64,000 nt of DNA from contig JAYELL010000001.1 in the NCBI GenBank assembly GCA_034717495.1, forward strand, positions 130,649-194,648, written 5' to 3'. A program made the position numbers and the translations under genes. Within the stretch, counting starts at the first letter, position 1; each line of letters starts with the position of its first letter. The notes under the pieces are model-generated. The model saw nothing but the letters and a program-made list of their open reading frames with translations. It made no database searches and had not been told where the DNA came from. The stretch is from Chloroflexota bacterium (lineage in GTDB: Bacteria > Chloroflexota > Anaerolineae > JAAEKA01). Shown piece after piece: positions 18,000-26,470 of the stretch.

Positions 18000-19349
18000 T
18001 TGACAGGTGTGATACCGATCATTGACGACATCTCAGTTGCTGAAGAATCGATCCTCCGGCGCGCCGGCTGGGATGAGCAAAAACTGCCCCCGGCGTTGCT
18101 TGACGGGATTGAAAGCATCTTTGGGGAAAGGTTGACACCGGAAGAAGCAGTGGACCGCGTTCTGGCCGACGTGCGCCTTCGGGGTGACGCGGCGTTGCGT
18201 GATTGGTCTCAACGAATCGATGGTGCAAGCCCGGAGGAGTTCTCGGTGCCGGAGGTTGAGATCGAGCATGCCGTGGCTGGTCTGGCACCCGATATGCTTG
18301 AGGCTTTGACTATCGCGGCGGATCGCGTCGAGGCCTTTCACAGGAAGCAACCGATTGGATCGTGGATGGACGTCACGCCCGGCGGCACATTGGGTCAGCT
18401 CGTGCGGCCGCTTCGCCGTGTTGGCGTCTACGTTCCGGCCGGCACGGCGCCGCTGCCGTCGTCTCTACTGCATACGGCGATTCCGGCTCGGGTGGCCGGC
18501 GTGCCTGAGATCATCGTATGTACCCCTCTTGACCGCGCTACGGGCAAGGTTGCTCCGTTGACCCTGGCGGCGGCCCACATTGTGGGCGCCCAGGCTATCT
18601 ATCGCCTGGGGGGTGCCCAGGCAATAGGCGCCATGGCCTATGGCACCGAATCGCTGCCCCGGGTGGATAAAGTGGTTGGACCCGGCGGGCTGTTCGTTAC
18701 ACTGGCCAAACGTCAGGTGTTTGGCCAGGTCGGTATCGACGGTCTGCCCGGACCCACGGAGACCCTGGTGATCGCCGATGAGACGGCCAGCCCTGCTCTG
18801 GTGGCGGCCGATCTGCTGGCGCAGGCGGAGCATGATGTCATCGCTTCCGCGATTTTGCTCACGCCGTCAAAGGACCTTGCTGCTCGTGTCCAGGTGGAAG
18901 TATCCCGGCAGCTGGACAATCTAAGCCGCGCCGACATCGCTGCTGCTTCGCTGGCGGCCCGCGGTGGCATCGTGATAACGGGCGATCTGACTCAGGCTAT
19001 TGATCTCGCCAACGATTTCGCGCCCGAGCACCTCTGTCTGCTGGTCGCAGACCCCTGGGCGCTGGTCGGCAGGATCGAAAACGCGGGTGGTATTTTCGTC
19101 GGCGAACACAGTTTTGAGGTCCTGGGTGATTATGTGGCAGGTCCCAGTCATGTGATGCCCACCGAGGGCACGGCTCGCTTCGCCAGCCCGGTCAGCGTCG
19201 CTGATTTCGTCAAGCGCATCAGTCTGATTGCCCTGGAGCCGGCGGAAGGGCAGCGCCTCAGCGGTCCGGCGGCGCTGTTGGCGGACGGTGAGGGTCTGAC
19301 CGCCCATGCTGCGGCCGCCCGGGCGCGCATGACGGGTCTGGATGCCTGA
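18000..19349 (+). CDS. hisD: Histidinol dehydrogenase
   Basis: 449 residues. HisD oxidises L-histidinol to histidine in two NAD-dependent steps, the last of histidine synthesis. Conserved segments are [68 protein letters not shown] and the C-terminal zinc/substrate region [20 protein letters not shown]. The TTG at 18000 follows GAGGGAGGG closely; a GTG at 18009 in the same frame is an alternative. It opens a same-strand his cluster, 44 bases after the PLD lipoprotein gene. Confidence 0.95.
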   Translation: MTGVIPIIDDISVAEESILRRAGWDEQKLPPALLDGIESIFGERLTPEEAVDRVLADVRLRGDAALRDWSQRIDGASPEEFSVPEVEIEHAVAGLAPDMLEALTIAADRVEAFHRKQPIGSWMDVTPGGTLGQLVRPLRRVGVYVPAGTAPLPSSLLHTAIPARVAGVPEIIVCTPLDRATGKVAPLTLAAAHIVGAQAIYRLGGAQAIGAMAYGTESLPRVDKVVGPGGLFVTLAKRQVFGQVGIDGLPGPTETLVIADETASPALVAADLLAQAEHDVIASAILLTPSKDLAARVQVEVSRQLDNLSRADIAAASLAARGGIVITGDLTQAIDLANDFAPEHLCLLVADPWALVGRIENAGGIFVGEHSFEVLGDYVAGPSHVMPTEGTARFASPVSVADFVKRISLIALEPAEGQRLSGPAALLADGEGLTAHAAAARARMTGLDA

Positions 19350-19384
19350 GTGCCGGACGAGAACCTTTTCGAGGAGTAGATACC

Positions 19385-20512
19385 TTGACCAGGATTACCA
19401 AAGCTGAAATTGACAGCCTCATGCGGCCCGAACTGGCTGCCCTGGAGCCGTATGTTCCCATCCATCCTTTCGAGGTGCTCAGCGGTCGGCTGGGCCGCGC
19501 GCCAGAGGATATCACCAAACTGGATGCCAACGAGAATCCATACGGCCCTTCGCCCCGCGTGATCGAGGCCCTGGCAAGCTATCGGTGGTATCAGGTGTAT
19601 CCCGATTCCCAGAGTACCGCGCTTCGGACGGCGCTTTCCAGCACGCTGGATTTGCCCGTCGAAACCCTCATGGTTGGACACGGCGCCGATGAATTGGTCG
19701 ATCTCGTTTGTCGGCTTTTCCTGTCACCGGGCGATTCGCTGCTCGATTGCCCGCCGACCTTTGGCATGTACCGCTTTGACGCGGCCATCAACGGCGCTCA
19801 GATCGTCGACGTGCCCCGCAAGGCTGATTTCAGCCTGAATGTGAAAGACATCGTCGATGCCATCGCAGCGAAGCGGCCCAAGCTGCTTTTTCTTTGTTCA
19901 CCCAACAATCCGGACGGCGGTGTATTGGATCAGGATATCCTGGATACTTTGCTTGAACTGCCTATTGTGGTCATCGTCGACGAAGCCTATGTTGACTTTT
20001 CAGACCTGGATGCCAGCTACATCCACCAGGTATCGAATCACAACAATCTGGTCGTGCTTCGAACTTTCAGCAAATGGGCAGGACTGGGCGGCCTGCGAGT
20101 CGGGTTCGGGGTTTTCCCGGAGGGGATCATCCGGCAGCTTTGGAAGATAAAACAGCCCTACAACGTCAATGTTGCTGGGACCCAGGCTGCCCTGGCGTCG
20201 CTGGAGGACAGGGTGGCTTTGTTGGAGAATGTAGCCCGTCTCGTGGCTCAGCGCCAAAGACTGGTCGTGGAATTGGACCGCTTCACATTCCTGGAAACCC
20301 ATCCGGGCAGTCAGTCCAATTTTGTTCTCTGTCGGGTGATGGGTCGGGACGCCCGCCAACTCAAGCTCGATCTGGAACGGCAGGGTGTACTGGTCCGCTA
20401 TTTTGCCCGGCCGGGCCTGGAAAACTGTATCAGGGTTTCGGCGGGTCGGCCATTGGATACAGATCGACTGCTCGCTGCATTGAACACTCTATCCCAGACC
20501 GCGCTATATTGA
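19385..20512 (+). CDS. hisC: Histidinol-phosphate aminotransferase
   Basis: A 375-residue class I/II PLP aminotransferase that converts imidazole-acetol phosphate to histidinol phosphate. LDANENPYGPSPRV is the HisC N-terminal hallmark. GHGADELVDLVCRLF, CSPNNPDGGVL and VDEAYVDFS are PLP-site segments, and the Schiff-base lysine is K230 in RTFSKWAGLGGLRVG. The TTG start has GAGGAG at 19371-19376. It lies between hisD and hisB in pathway-consistent order. Confidence 0.95.
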   Translation: MTRITKAEIDSLMRPELAALEPYVPIHPFEVLSGRLGRAPEDITKLDANENPYGPSPRVIEALASYRWYQVYPDSQSTALRTALSSTLDLPVETLMVGHGADELVDLVCRLFLSPGDSLLDCPPTFGMYRFDAAINGAQIVDVPRKADFSLNVKDIVDAIAAKRPKLLFLCSPNNPDGGVLDQDILDTLLELPIVVIVDEAYVDFSDLDASYIHQVSNHNNLVVLRTFSKWAGLGGLRVGFGVFPEGIIRQLWKIKQPYNVNVAGTQAALASLEDRVALLENVARLVAQRQRLVVELDRFTFLETHPGSQSNFVLCRVMGRDARQLKLDLERQGVLVRYFARPGLENCIRVSAGRPLDTDRLLAALNTLSQTALY

Positions 20513-20568
20513 CATAATGATATAGCGGCATAATGACATCGATATCCCTTCCTCCTGGAGTATAACCT

Positions 20569-21153
20569 ATGCGAAACGCCGCGATCGAACGCATTACGGC
20601 AGAGACATCTATCGAGCTTGAGCTAACCATCGATGGCACTGGTGAGGCCGACATCAAAACGGGAATCGGCTTCTACGACCACATGTTGACCCTTTTTGCC
20701 TCCCATGGACTCTTTGACCTTCAAGTGCGTGCCGATGGCGATCTCCAAGTGGATGAACACCATACAGCCGAAGATGTAGCGATCTGTTTAGGTATGGCAT
20801 TGGATGAAGCGCTGGCAGACCGCGCCGGAATCGTACGCACAGCACATGCCTATGTGCCTATGGACGAGGCTCTGGGATTCGTCGCCCTCGACCTGGGTGG
20901 ACGTCCCTACTGCGTCTTTGAGGCGGATTGGCGGACGCCGAGATTGGGCTCGTTGGGTACCGACATGATCGGGCATATCATGGAGTCCTTTGCGATTCAT
21001 GGACGTCTGAACCTGCATGCCCAGCTGTTATATGCCAGGAACGACCATCATGCCTGCGAGGCGCTTTTCAAAGCGCTGGGCCGTGCGCTCGACGCGGCAA
21101 CACAGGTTGATCCCAGGCGGCAGGGCGTTCCATCCACGAAGGGTGTGTTGTAG
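20569..21153 (+). CDS. hisB: Imidazoleglycerol-phosphate dehydratase
   Basis: 194 residues, the monofunctional HisB type without the phosphatase domain. It dehydrates imidazole glycerol phosphate using two manganese ions. Metal-binding motifs are [17 protein letters not shown] and the C-terminal [18 protein letters not shown]. The TAG stop is followed directly by the GTG of the DUF402 gene. Confidence 0.95.
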   Translation: MRNAAIERITAETSIELELTIDGTGEADIKTGIGFYDHMLTLFASHGLFDLQVRADGDLQVDEHHTAEDVAICLGMALDEALADRAGIVRTAHAYVPMDEALGFVALDLGGRPYCVFEADWRTPRLGSLGTDMIGHIMESFAIHGRLNLHAQLLYARNDHHACEALFKALGRALDAATQVDPRRQGVPSTKGVL

Positions 21154-21735
21154 GTGAAGACGGAAATAAATCGGGCTATCGAGCCGGCTGGCACGGCATC
21201 TTCTGAGGGGGAAATCTGTACAATCACCAGCGGCGAGTGGGCCCGCTGGGCCGGTGCGGTGGGCTATCGTGCCGACGTGCTGTCCGATATCCTGGTGGAG
21301 CGCCTGGTGTGGGGCCCGGAGATCGAGGCCGATTCGGGCGACTTCCAAGGCCTGAAGGGCCCGGGTTTCGTATGGTTTCGCTTTTGGGTACCTCGGGATC
21401 AACAGATTGTCGAGCGCTATTTCGACAACGAGGGCCGTTTGCTTGGCACCCGGGTAGACGTGTGCACACCGTTCACGGAGGATGCTGGAAACTGGGTTAC
21501 CAGGGACCTTCAGCTTGACATATGGATCGACCCCGGGGGACGGGTCACGATGCGAAACGAGGTTGCTTTCGAAGAAACAACTACAGGTGGTAGTCTGTTG
21601 CCTGAGGAGGCAGATCAAGCTGAAGAGCACGTCAGGCGTCTCACGACCGGGATATTCCAGGGAAATTTCCCGCCGGCGCTGGTGCGCAACTGGCAGCTTG
21701 ATCTCAAGAGCCTGATGGAGTCCATTAAACCATGA
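21154..21735 (+). CDS. DUF402-domain protein (FomD-like) within the his operon
   Basis: 193 residues. The core YFDNEGRLLGTRVDVCTPF, LDIWIDPGGRVTMRNEVAF and LLPEEADQAEEHVRRL matches DUF402, a fold whose characterised members (FomD, Ntdp) hydrolyse nucleoside di- or triphosphates or CMP-linked phosphonates using Mg or Mn. The acidic residues of the LDIWIDPGG strand fit the metal site. The GTG start abuts the hisB stop, and its final bases overlap hisH (ATGA), so it is translated as part of the his transcript. A role in histidine synthesis is not established; a nucleotide-phosphatase housekeeping role is a guess. Confidence 0.78.
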   Translation: MKTEINRAIEPAGTASSEGEICTITSGEWARWAGAVGYRADVLSDILVERLVWGPEIEADSGDFQGLKGPGFVWFRFWVPRDQQIVERYFDNEGRLLGTRVDVCTPFTEDAGNWVTRDLQLDIWIDPGGRVTMRNEVAFEETTTGGSLLPEEADQAEEHVRRLTTGIFQGNFPPALVRNWQLDLKSLMESIKP

Positions 21736-22394
21736 TCGCCATCATTGACTATGGCATTGGCAACCTGCGCAGTGTCGAGAAGGCTCTCCATTTTGTGGGC
21801 GCGTCTGCGATCTTGACCAGTGACAGCGAACAGGTTCGGCAGGCATCCGGTGTAATCCTGCCTGGTGTTGGCGCCTTTGGCGCGTGTGCATCGGGCCTCG
21901 AGAATGCCGGTTTTGTCCCCATCGTCAAGGAATTAGCCGCCTTGGGCCGTCCCTTGCTCGGTATCTGCGTCGGCATGCAGTTGCTTTTTGACGACAGTGA
22001 GGAGATGGGTTATCATTCCGGCCTTGGTTTATTGCCGGGCAGTGTACGTCGTTTCAACGATGATTTTGAGGGCCCGGATGGACACATCTTAAAGGTGCCG
22101 CAGATTGGTTGGAACCAGCTCTGGCATAATGATACAGATGCGCTTTTGAAGGGTGTGGCGAGCGGTAGCTATGCTTACTTTGTGCACTCGTATTACTGCG
22201 ACCCCCGAGATTCCTCGGCCATCATCGCCCGGACCGATTATGGCATCGATTACGCTTCTGTGGTCAGGAAGCCGGCTGGCGACGTCTGGGGAGTGCAGTT
22301 CCATCCTGAGAAGAGCCACGACGTTGGACTTCAGATCCTGCGTAATTTCGTAGATATTGTGGAGATAGGAGAATCGACAGGTGACGGCAACTGA
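21732..22394 (+). CDS. hisH: Imidazole glycerol phosphate synthase, glutaminase subunit
   Basis: 220 residues. HisH hydrolyses glutamine and passes ammonia to HisF for closure of the imidazole ring. It is a class I glutamine amidotransferase: the nucleophile is C79 in GICVGMQLL, and the His-Glu pair is in GVQFHPEKSH. The start begins IIDYGIGNLRSVEKAL as in the family. It overlaps the DUF402 gene by 4 bases and the downstream ygbA-like gene by 14. hisF, hisA and hisI are not in this window. Confidence 0.95.
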   Translation: MIAIIDYGIGNLRSVEKALHFVGASAILTSDSEQVRQASGVILPGVGAFGACASGLENAGFVPIVKELAALGRPLLGICVGMQLLFDDSEEMGYHSGLGLLPGSVRRFNDDFEGPDGHILKVPQIGWNQLWHNDTDALLKGVASGSYAYFVHSYYCDPRDSSAIIARTDYGIDYASVVRKPAGDVWGVQFHPEKSHDVGLQILRNFVDIVEIGESTGDGN

Positions 22395-22746
22395 GCACCC
22401 TCGCATGAAACGGGAACGGCGAACCATTGGGGTGATGGTCGCCATTTACTGCCGCCAAAACCACGGGAACAAGGGGCAATTATGCGCTGAGTGCTCTGAA
22501 CTCCAGGAGTACGCATTGCTGCGGCTCGACAAATGTCCCTTTCAGGAGGAGAAAACGACCTGTGCCAACTGCGCGGTGCATTGTTACAAACCTGAGCGGC
22601 GGGAGCAGATTCGTGAGGTCATGCGCTTCGCTGGGCCCCGCATGATCTGGCGACACCCCTACCTGGCGATGATGCATATTCTTGACGGGCGAAAGAAAGA
22701 GGCGGAACTACCGGCCCGCGCCAAAAAGCCGGCTTTAAAAGGTTGA
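22381..22746 (+). CDS. YgbA_NO family cysteine-rich protein (nitrous-oxide-stimulated promoter protein)
   Basis: 121 residues, clearly like E. coli YgbA, a small protein reported to be induced by nitrosative stress and linked to recovery from nitric oxide. Conserved pieces are MKRERRTIGVMVAIYCR, HHG-like NHGNKG, LCAECSELQEYALLRLDKCP, TTCANCAVHCYKPERREQ and FAGPRMIWRHPYLA. The seven conserved cysteines could bind a metal or Fe-S cluster. The GTG at 22381 overlaps hisH; the conserved part begins at MKRERR a few residues later. The placement after hisH is notable because NO damages several amino-acid synthesis enzymes. No mechanism is known. Confidence 0.85.
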   Translation: MTATEHPRMKRERRTIGVMVAIYCRQNHGNKGQLCAECSELQEYALLRLDKCPFQEEKTTCANCAVHCYKPERREQIREVMRFAGPRMIWRHPYLAMMHILDGRKKEAELPARAKKPALKG

Positions 22747-22919
22747 TCCCCAAATTTTTACGCGGCATCATGGAGACAGAGGATCAGGGGGTCAGAGTGG
22801 CAGAGGATCAGAATGTCTGAGAGTCAGAAAGGACCTGATACGGTTCCTCCGAGACTCTGAAACTCCGAGACTCCGCCCTGTGCCCATCCGAACAACCGGG
22901 CTTTTTGCCGGTCGGTGAT
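22747..22919. repeat. Spacer with short imperfect repeats after the his cluster
   Basis: The gap between the ygbA-like gene and the M24 peptidase holds short reiterated words: AGAGGATCAG occurs twice (near 22780 and 22802), and CTCCGAGACTC occurs twice (near 22847 and 22863). A looser relative, GGGTCAGAATATCAAAGAGTCGGAGTC-like sequence, occurs at 41869-41895. I see no gene in it. Confidence 0.4.
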
Positions 22920-22948
22920 TTGCTGCCTGGCTGGGATCGGGTTATACT
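22920..22948 (+). promoter_or_regulatory. Candidate promoter for the M24 peptidase
   Basis: TTGCTG (22920-22925) and TATACT (22943-22948) are spaced by 17 bases and end 45 bases upstream of the ATG at 22993. The -10 matches 5 of 6 consensus positions and the -35 keeps TTG. This is one of the better sigma-70-like sites in the window. Confidence 0.45.
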
Positions 22949-22992
22949 GCGATGCTAAGGCTGGTAATCCATCAGGTAAGGACAGGTGTACA

Positions 22993-24225
22993 ATGCGACA
23001 GAACATCGGCAGGTTGATGGAGGAGCGAAACCTTGACGCCGCAGTCGTGATGGGATCGACTGTCGAGAGTCCCACTGTGTATTATCTCACCGGTGGAGTC
23101 AAGCTGGAAGGCGTCATGTTGATCTTCCAGAAGGATGCACCATCTCTCTTGATCCACCACCCTATCGAACGGGATAATGCCGCCGAGACAGGCTACGACT
23201 GTCTGCCGTACACCCATTGGGATATTGGCAAGATCTTCCAGGCCGTTGAAGGCAACGCACTCATGGCCCGTGCCGAGCTGATTCGACAGATACTTGCCGA
23301 GTCAGGCGTGCGCGGCCAGGTGGGGTTCTACGGGCACGGGGAGATCGGTTCGGCCCATACCTTGCTTTCTGCTCTGCAAACAAGGCTACACGCGAGCGAA
23401 ATCGTCACCGAATATGACCGGGACCTCTTTTCCCGCGCTCGGGAAACAAAGGATCAGGCTGAAATCGATGTGATGAAGGACTTGGGGCGGAGAACCTGTC
23501 AAGTGGTGGGGGCAGTTGCCGATCTTCTGACGAGCCGGCCTGTCTCGAACAACCATCTGGTGGCCAGCGATGGCGAGCCGATGACCATCGGCCATGTCAA
23601 GGATTTTATTCGTGGCCAACTGGCCAATCTGGGTTTGGAAGAGCCTGCCGAGAATATCTTCGCTACAGGCGCAGATGCGGGTGTTCCCCACAACCACGGT
23701 GATCCCAATGATGTCCTGGAACTGGGCAAGTCGATTATCTTTGATATCTTTCCCAGGCCGCAGGGTGGCGGCTACTACCACGATATGACGCGCACCTGGT
23801 GCCTTGGATATGCTCCGCCTGAGGTTGAACAGGCGTACGAGGATGTCATGACAAGCTTTGATCTGGCGGTGGCAGCTCTCAAGGTAGGGCGGCTGACCGC
23901 GGAGTATCAGGTGCTGACTTGTGAGTACTTCGAATCTCAAGGCCATCCAACGTCGATGACGGATTTTGCTTCGCAGTCGGGATATGTGCATAGCCTTGGC
24001 CATGGCCTGGGCCTTCAGGTACATGAGGCGCCAGGGTTCTCCCATCTGCCGGGGAATACCGCTACCCTTGAACCGGGGACTGTGTTTACGATTGAGCCCG
24101 GCCTCTATTATCCCGAACTGGGCTATGGTGTTCGGGTTGAGGATACCTACATTTGTGACCACGATGGCGTGTTTCATAGCATTACGCCATTCGCCAAAGA
24201 CCTGGTTCTGCCAGTTGGCAGATGA
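22993..24225 (+). CDS. M24-family Xaa-Pro aminopeptidase
   Basis: About 410 residues, predicted to remove N-terminal residues before proline. The N-terminal creatinase-like domain begins MRQNIGRLMEERNLDA. The C-terminal pita-bread domain carries the five metal ligands: two Asp in FDIFPRPQGGGYYHDMTRTW, His in HSLGHGLGLQVHE, and Glu in TIEPGLYY and VRVEDTYI. The ATG at 22993 fits the domain start; upstream in-frame codons lie in the promoter region. There is no signal peptide, so it is cytoplasmic. It is followed at 20 bases by the redoxin gene. Confidence 0.9.
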   Translation: MRQNIGRLMEERNLDAAVVMGSTVESPTVYYLTGGVKLEGVMLIFQKDAPSLLIHHPIERDNAAETGYDCLPYTHWDIGKIFQAVEGNALMARAELIRQILAESGVRGQVGFYGHGEIGSAHTLLSALQTRLHASEIVTEYDRDLFSRARETKDQAEIDVMKDLGRRTCQVVGAVADLLTSRPVSNNHLVASDGEPMTIGHVKDFIRGQLANLGLEEPAENIFATGADAGVPHNHGDPNDVLELGKSIIFDIFPRPQGGGYYHDMTRTWCLGYAPPEVEQAYEDVMTSFDLAVAALKVGRLTAEYQVLTCEYFESQGHPTSMTDFASQSGYVHSLGHGLGLQVHEAPGFSHLPGNTATLEPGTVFTIEPGLYYPELGYGVRVEDTYICDHDGVFHSITPFAKDLVLPVGR

Positions 24226-24245
24226 TCTGATTGGAGGATTTGTCC

Positions 24246-24779
24246 ATGCAAGTATTGACTCCCGGGGGTCGCGCTCCCGATTTTGAATTGGTCGACATCA
24301 CGGGCCAGCCGGTTCGCTTGTCGCAGGTTCTTGAGGTCGCCAGTGTGGCCGTTGTATTGGATTTCTGGTCCGTCGAGTGTTCCTGGAGCACCGAATACGA
24401 TGAGTGGTTTGCCGAAGTGAGCGAGGATTGGGTCGGCGATGGAATCGTGTTCCTGGCAATCGCGTCCAATAGTAACGAGACCTTTCCGATGATCGCAGCT
24501 GCGGCCAAGGAGCGGAAGCTTGGATTTCCTATATTGCACGACAAGGGCGCAGTTGTCGCTGATATGTATGGCGCTTTGACCACGCCTCACATCTTCGTGG
24601 TTGATGCGAACGGTTTTCTTGCCTATAGCGGCGCAATCGATGATCGGACCCTTGACAGTCCGCAGGCAACGGTCAACTATCTTGAATCGGCGCTCGATGC
24701 GCTCATTCGCCGGCATCGCCCCGAGCCGGCCACTACGGAACCCTTCGGGTGTGTATTGGTGCGAACAGAGGTTGATTGA
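24246..24779 (+). CDS. Redoxin (AhpC/TSA-thioredoxin fold) with single active-site Cys
   Basis: About 177 residues. PDFELVDITGQPVRLSQV is the redoxin N-terminal strand, and LGFPILHDKGAVVADMYGA and TPHIFVVDANGFLAYSGAID are TlpA/AhpC-like core segments. At the active site the sequence reads VECSWSTEYD, so only the first cysteine of a CXXC is present. A second cysteine sits near the C-terminus in EPFGCVLVR and could serve as the resolving residue. GGAGG at 24233-24237 supports the ATG at 24246. There is no signal peptide, so a cytoplasmic peroxidase-type role is more likely than cytochrome maturation. Confidence 0.8.
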   Translation: MQVLTPGGRAPDFELVDITGQPVRLSQVLEVASVAVVLDFWSVECSWSTEYDEWFAEVSEDWVGDGIVFLAIASNSNETFPMIAAAAKERKLGFPILHDKGAVVADMYGALTTPHIFVVDANGFLAYSGAIDDRTLDSPQATVNYLESALDALIRRHRPEPATTEPFGCVLVRTEVD

Positions 24780-24804
24780 TTAAATCGATTGATAGATTAG
24801 ATCT

Positions 24805-26370
24805 ATGGCGGTAGCTGAACCCACCCTTTCTCCAGAAGCCAAACCCGAATCCGGATCGCGGGAATGGAACCAGCCAATTGAGGTTCCATTCCTCTCCGTA
24901 GTTGTCACCCTCGTTCTGGCGGTTGCCATTCTTGGTGCGCTCGTTTGGGGATACTTTTCCACCGCTGCACCGGTTACCATCTCGATCGATGGTCTGACCG
25001 CGCGCGTTAACAGCCATCAGAGCACGGTGGGCGATCTCCTGGGCGAATTGCAGGTTACGCTGACACCGGAGGATCGAATCACGACCCCCCTGGGAAAGGG
25101 GCTCCTACCGGGATTGGTGATAGAGATCGTGCGGGCCAGGCCTGTGGTTGTACAGGGCGACAGCCGGGAACGCCATCTACGAACCCACCTGACTACGGTG
25201 GGCGGCGTCTTGAACGAGGCAGGTATCACCACGGGCCCCCACGATGAACTGACGCTGGCCGGACAACCTGCCAATGTCGATACGCTGTTACCCCTGCCCG
25301 AGTTGCTGGGTGGGCGCCAGTTCTCCGGGATTCCCGAGCCCTTGCCCTGGCAGGGCACAGAGCTTTCCGCGGTCGAAATTGCAATCGTGCGCGCCGTGCC
25401 GTTGGTGCTTCACGATGAAGGTCCCTCGGTCACCCTCTGGACGACGGCATCGACCATTGGGGAAGCGTTGACGGAACATGGCCTGCAGTTTTTCATCGGC
25501 GATCGAGTTCGGCCGGGGCTGGGGACACCCGCGAGCGCCGGTGCTCAGATATTCCTGGATCGTTCCAAGCCTGTCAGCGTCCGTTCCGGGGATGGAATCT
25601 GGCGTACCAGGACCCGGGCGGCAACGGTCTCTGATCTCCTGACCGAGAATGGACTGGTATTGGCTGGGTTGGATCGGGTAGAACCATCGCTGGAGACTGT
25701 CGTGACCGATGATCTGGAGGTCACCATCACCCAGGTTGAACATCGCTTTGACGTGGAGGAAGAAGTCACGCCATATTCGACGATCTGGCAGGCTGATCCT
25801 GAGCTGGAAATCGACCAGCGCCGCATGGAAAACGAGGGGGTTCGGGGTATCCAGCGCTGGCGTTACCGGACTGTCCTGGAGGATGATGAGCCTGTCGATC
25901 GTTTTCTTGAGGACCATTGGCTGGCCCAACAGCCAATTACCCGCGTGCTCAAGTACGGCACAGATATCATCCCTCGGGAACTGGAGACCACGGAAGGCAC
26001 TCTAACCTATTGGCGCAAGGTACGCATGTTTGCTACCTCCTATTCCGCGGATGAAGCGGGAACCCCGGTGGACGCGCCCTATTATGGTCTCACCCGGTCA
26101 GGAACCCCGGTTGGCTACGGGGTGGCGGCCGTGGATCCAAGCGTGGTGAAACTTGGCAGCAAGGTTTATGTGCCCGGGTACGGGGTTGCCGATGCCCTCG
26201 ACACAGGCAGCGCTATCAAGGGCCGGTGGATCGATCTGGCCTACGAAGAGGGTCAGTTGGTGCCCTGGAGCCGTTGTGTCGACGTGTATCTGTTGACGCC
26301 GGAGCCACCCTCCTATCAGATCGAGTATTTTTTGCCCGACCGGCCCAGGGTGCGTTGTTTGCAGCAGTAA
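24805..26370 (+). CDS. Membrane-anchored DUF348/G5/3D-domain cell-wall protein
   Basis: 521 residues. One membrane helix (about 28-51) anchors an extracellular chain with three DUF348 repeats (each with a T-V-G-D/E-L-L/L-T motif, starting near 57, 112 and 205), then a G5 domain (about 305-385, EEEVTPYSTIWQADPEL onward). A C-terminal 3D domain follows (about 390-490), with YGLTRSGTPVGYGVAAVDP, LGSKVYVPGYG and ALDTGSAIKGRWIDL. This resembles YabE and resuscitation-promoting-factor-type proteins of Gram-positive bacteria. The 3D domain is double-psi beta-barrel-like and includes lytic-transglycosylase relatives. A role in peptidoglycan turnover is likely. It stands 25 bases after the redoxin gene. 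Confidence 0.85.
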   Translation: MAVAEPTLSPEAKPESGSREWNQPIEVPFLSVVVTLVLAVAILGALVWGYFSTAAPVTISIDGLTARVNSHQSTVGDLLGELQVTLTPEDRITTPLGKGLLPGLVIEIVRARPVVVQGDSRERHLRTHLTTVGGVLNEAGITTGPHDELTLAGQPANVDTLLPLPELLGGRQFSGIPEPLPWQGTELSAVEIAIVRAVPLVLHDEGPSVTLWTTASTIGEALTEHGLQFFIGDRVRPGLGTPASAGAQIFLDRSKPVSVRSGDGIWRTRTRAATVSDLLTENGLVLAGLDRVEPSLETVVTDDLEVTITQVEHRFDVEEEVTPYSTIWQADPELEIDQRRMENEGVRGIQRWRYRTVLEDDEPVDRFLEDHWLAQQPITRVLKYGTDIIPRELETTEGTLTYWRKVRMFATSYSADEAGTPVDAPYYGLTRSGTPVGYGVAAVDPSVVKLGSKVYVPGYGVADALDTGSAIKGRWIDLAYEEGQLVPWSRCVDVYLLTPEPPSYQIEYFLPDRPRVRCLQQ

Positions 26371-26470
26371 CAGGATCGCATAGAGGGGAAGCATGCTTGT
26401 CCTGATTCCCTCCAGGGGTGGGCATCTGCTTCCTTTCGACTGAGCGATCTCAAAATGATCGAAGTTGCGT

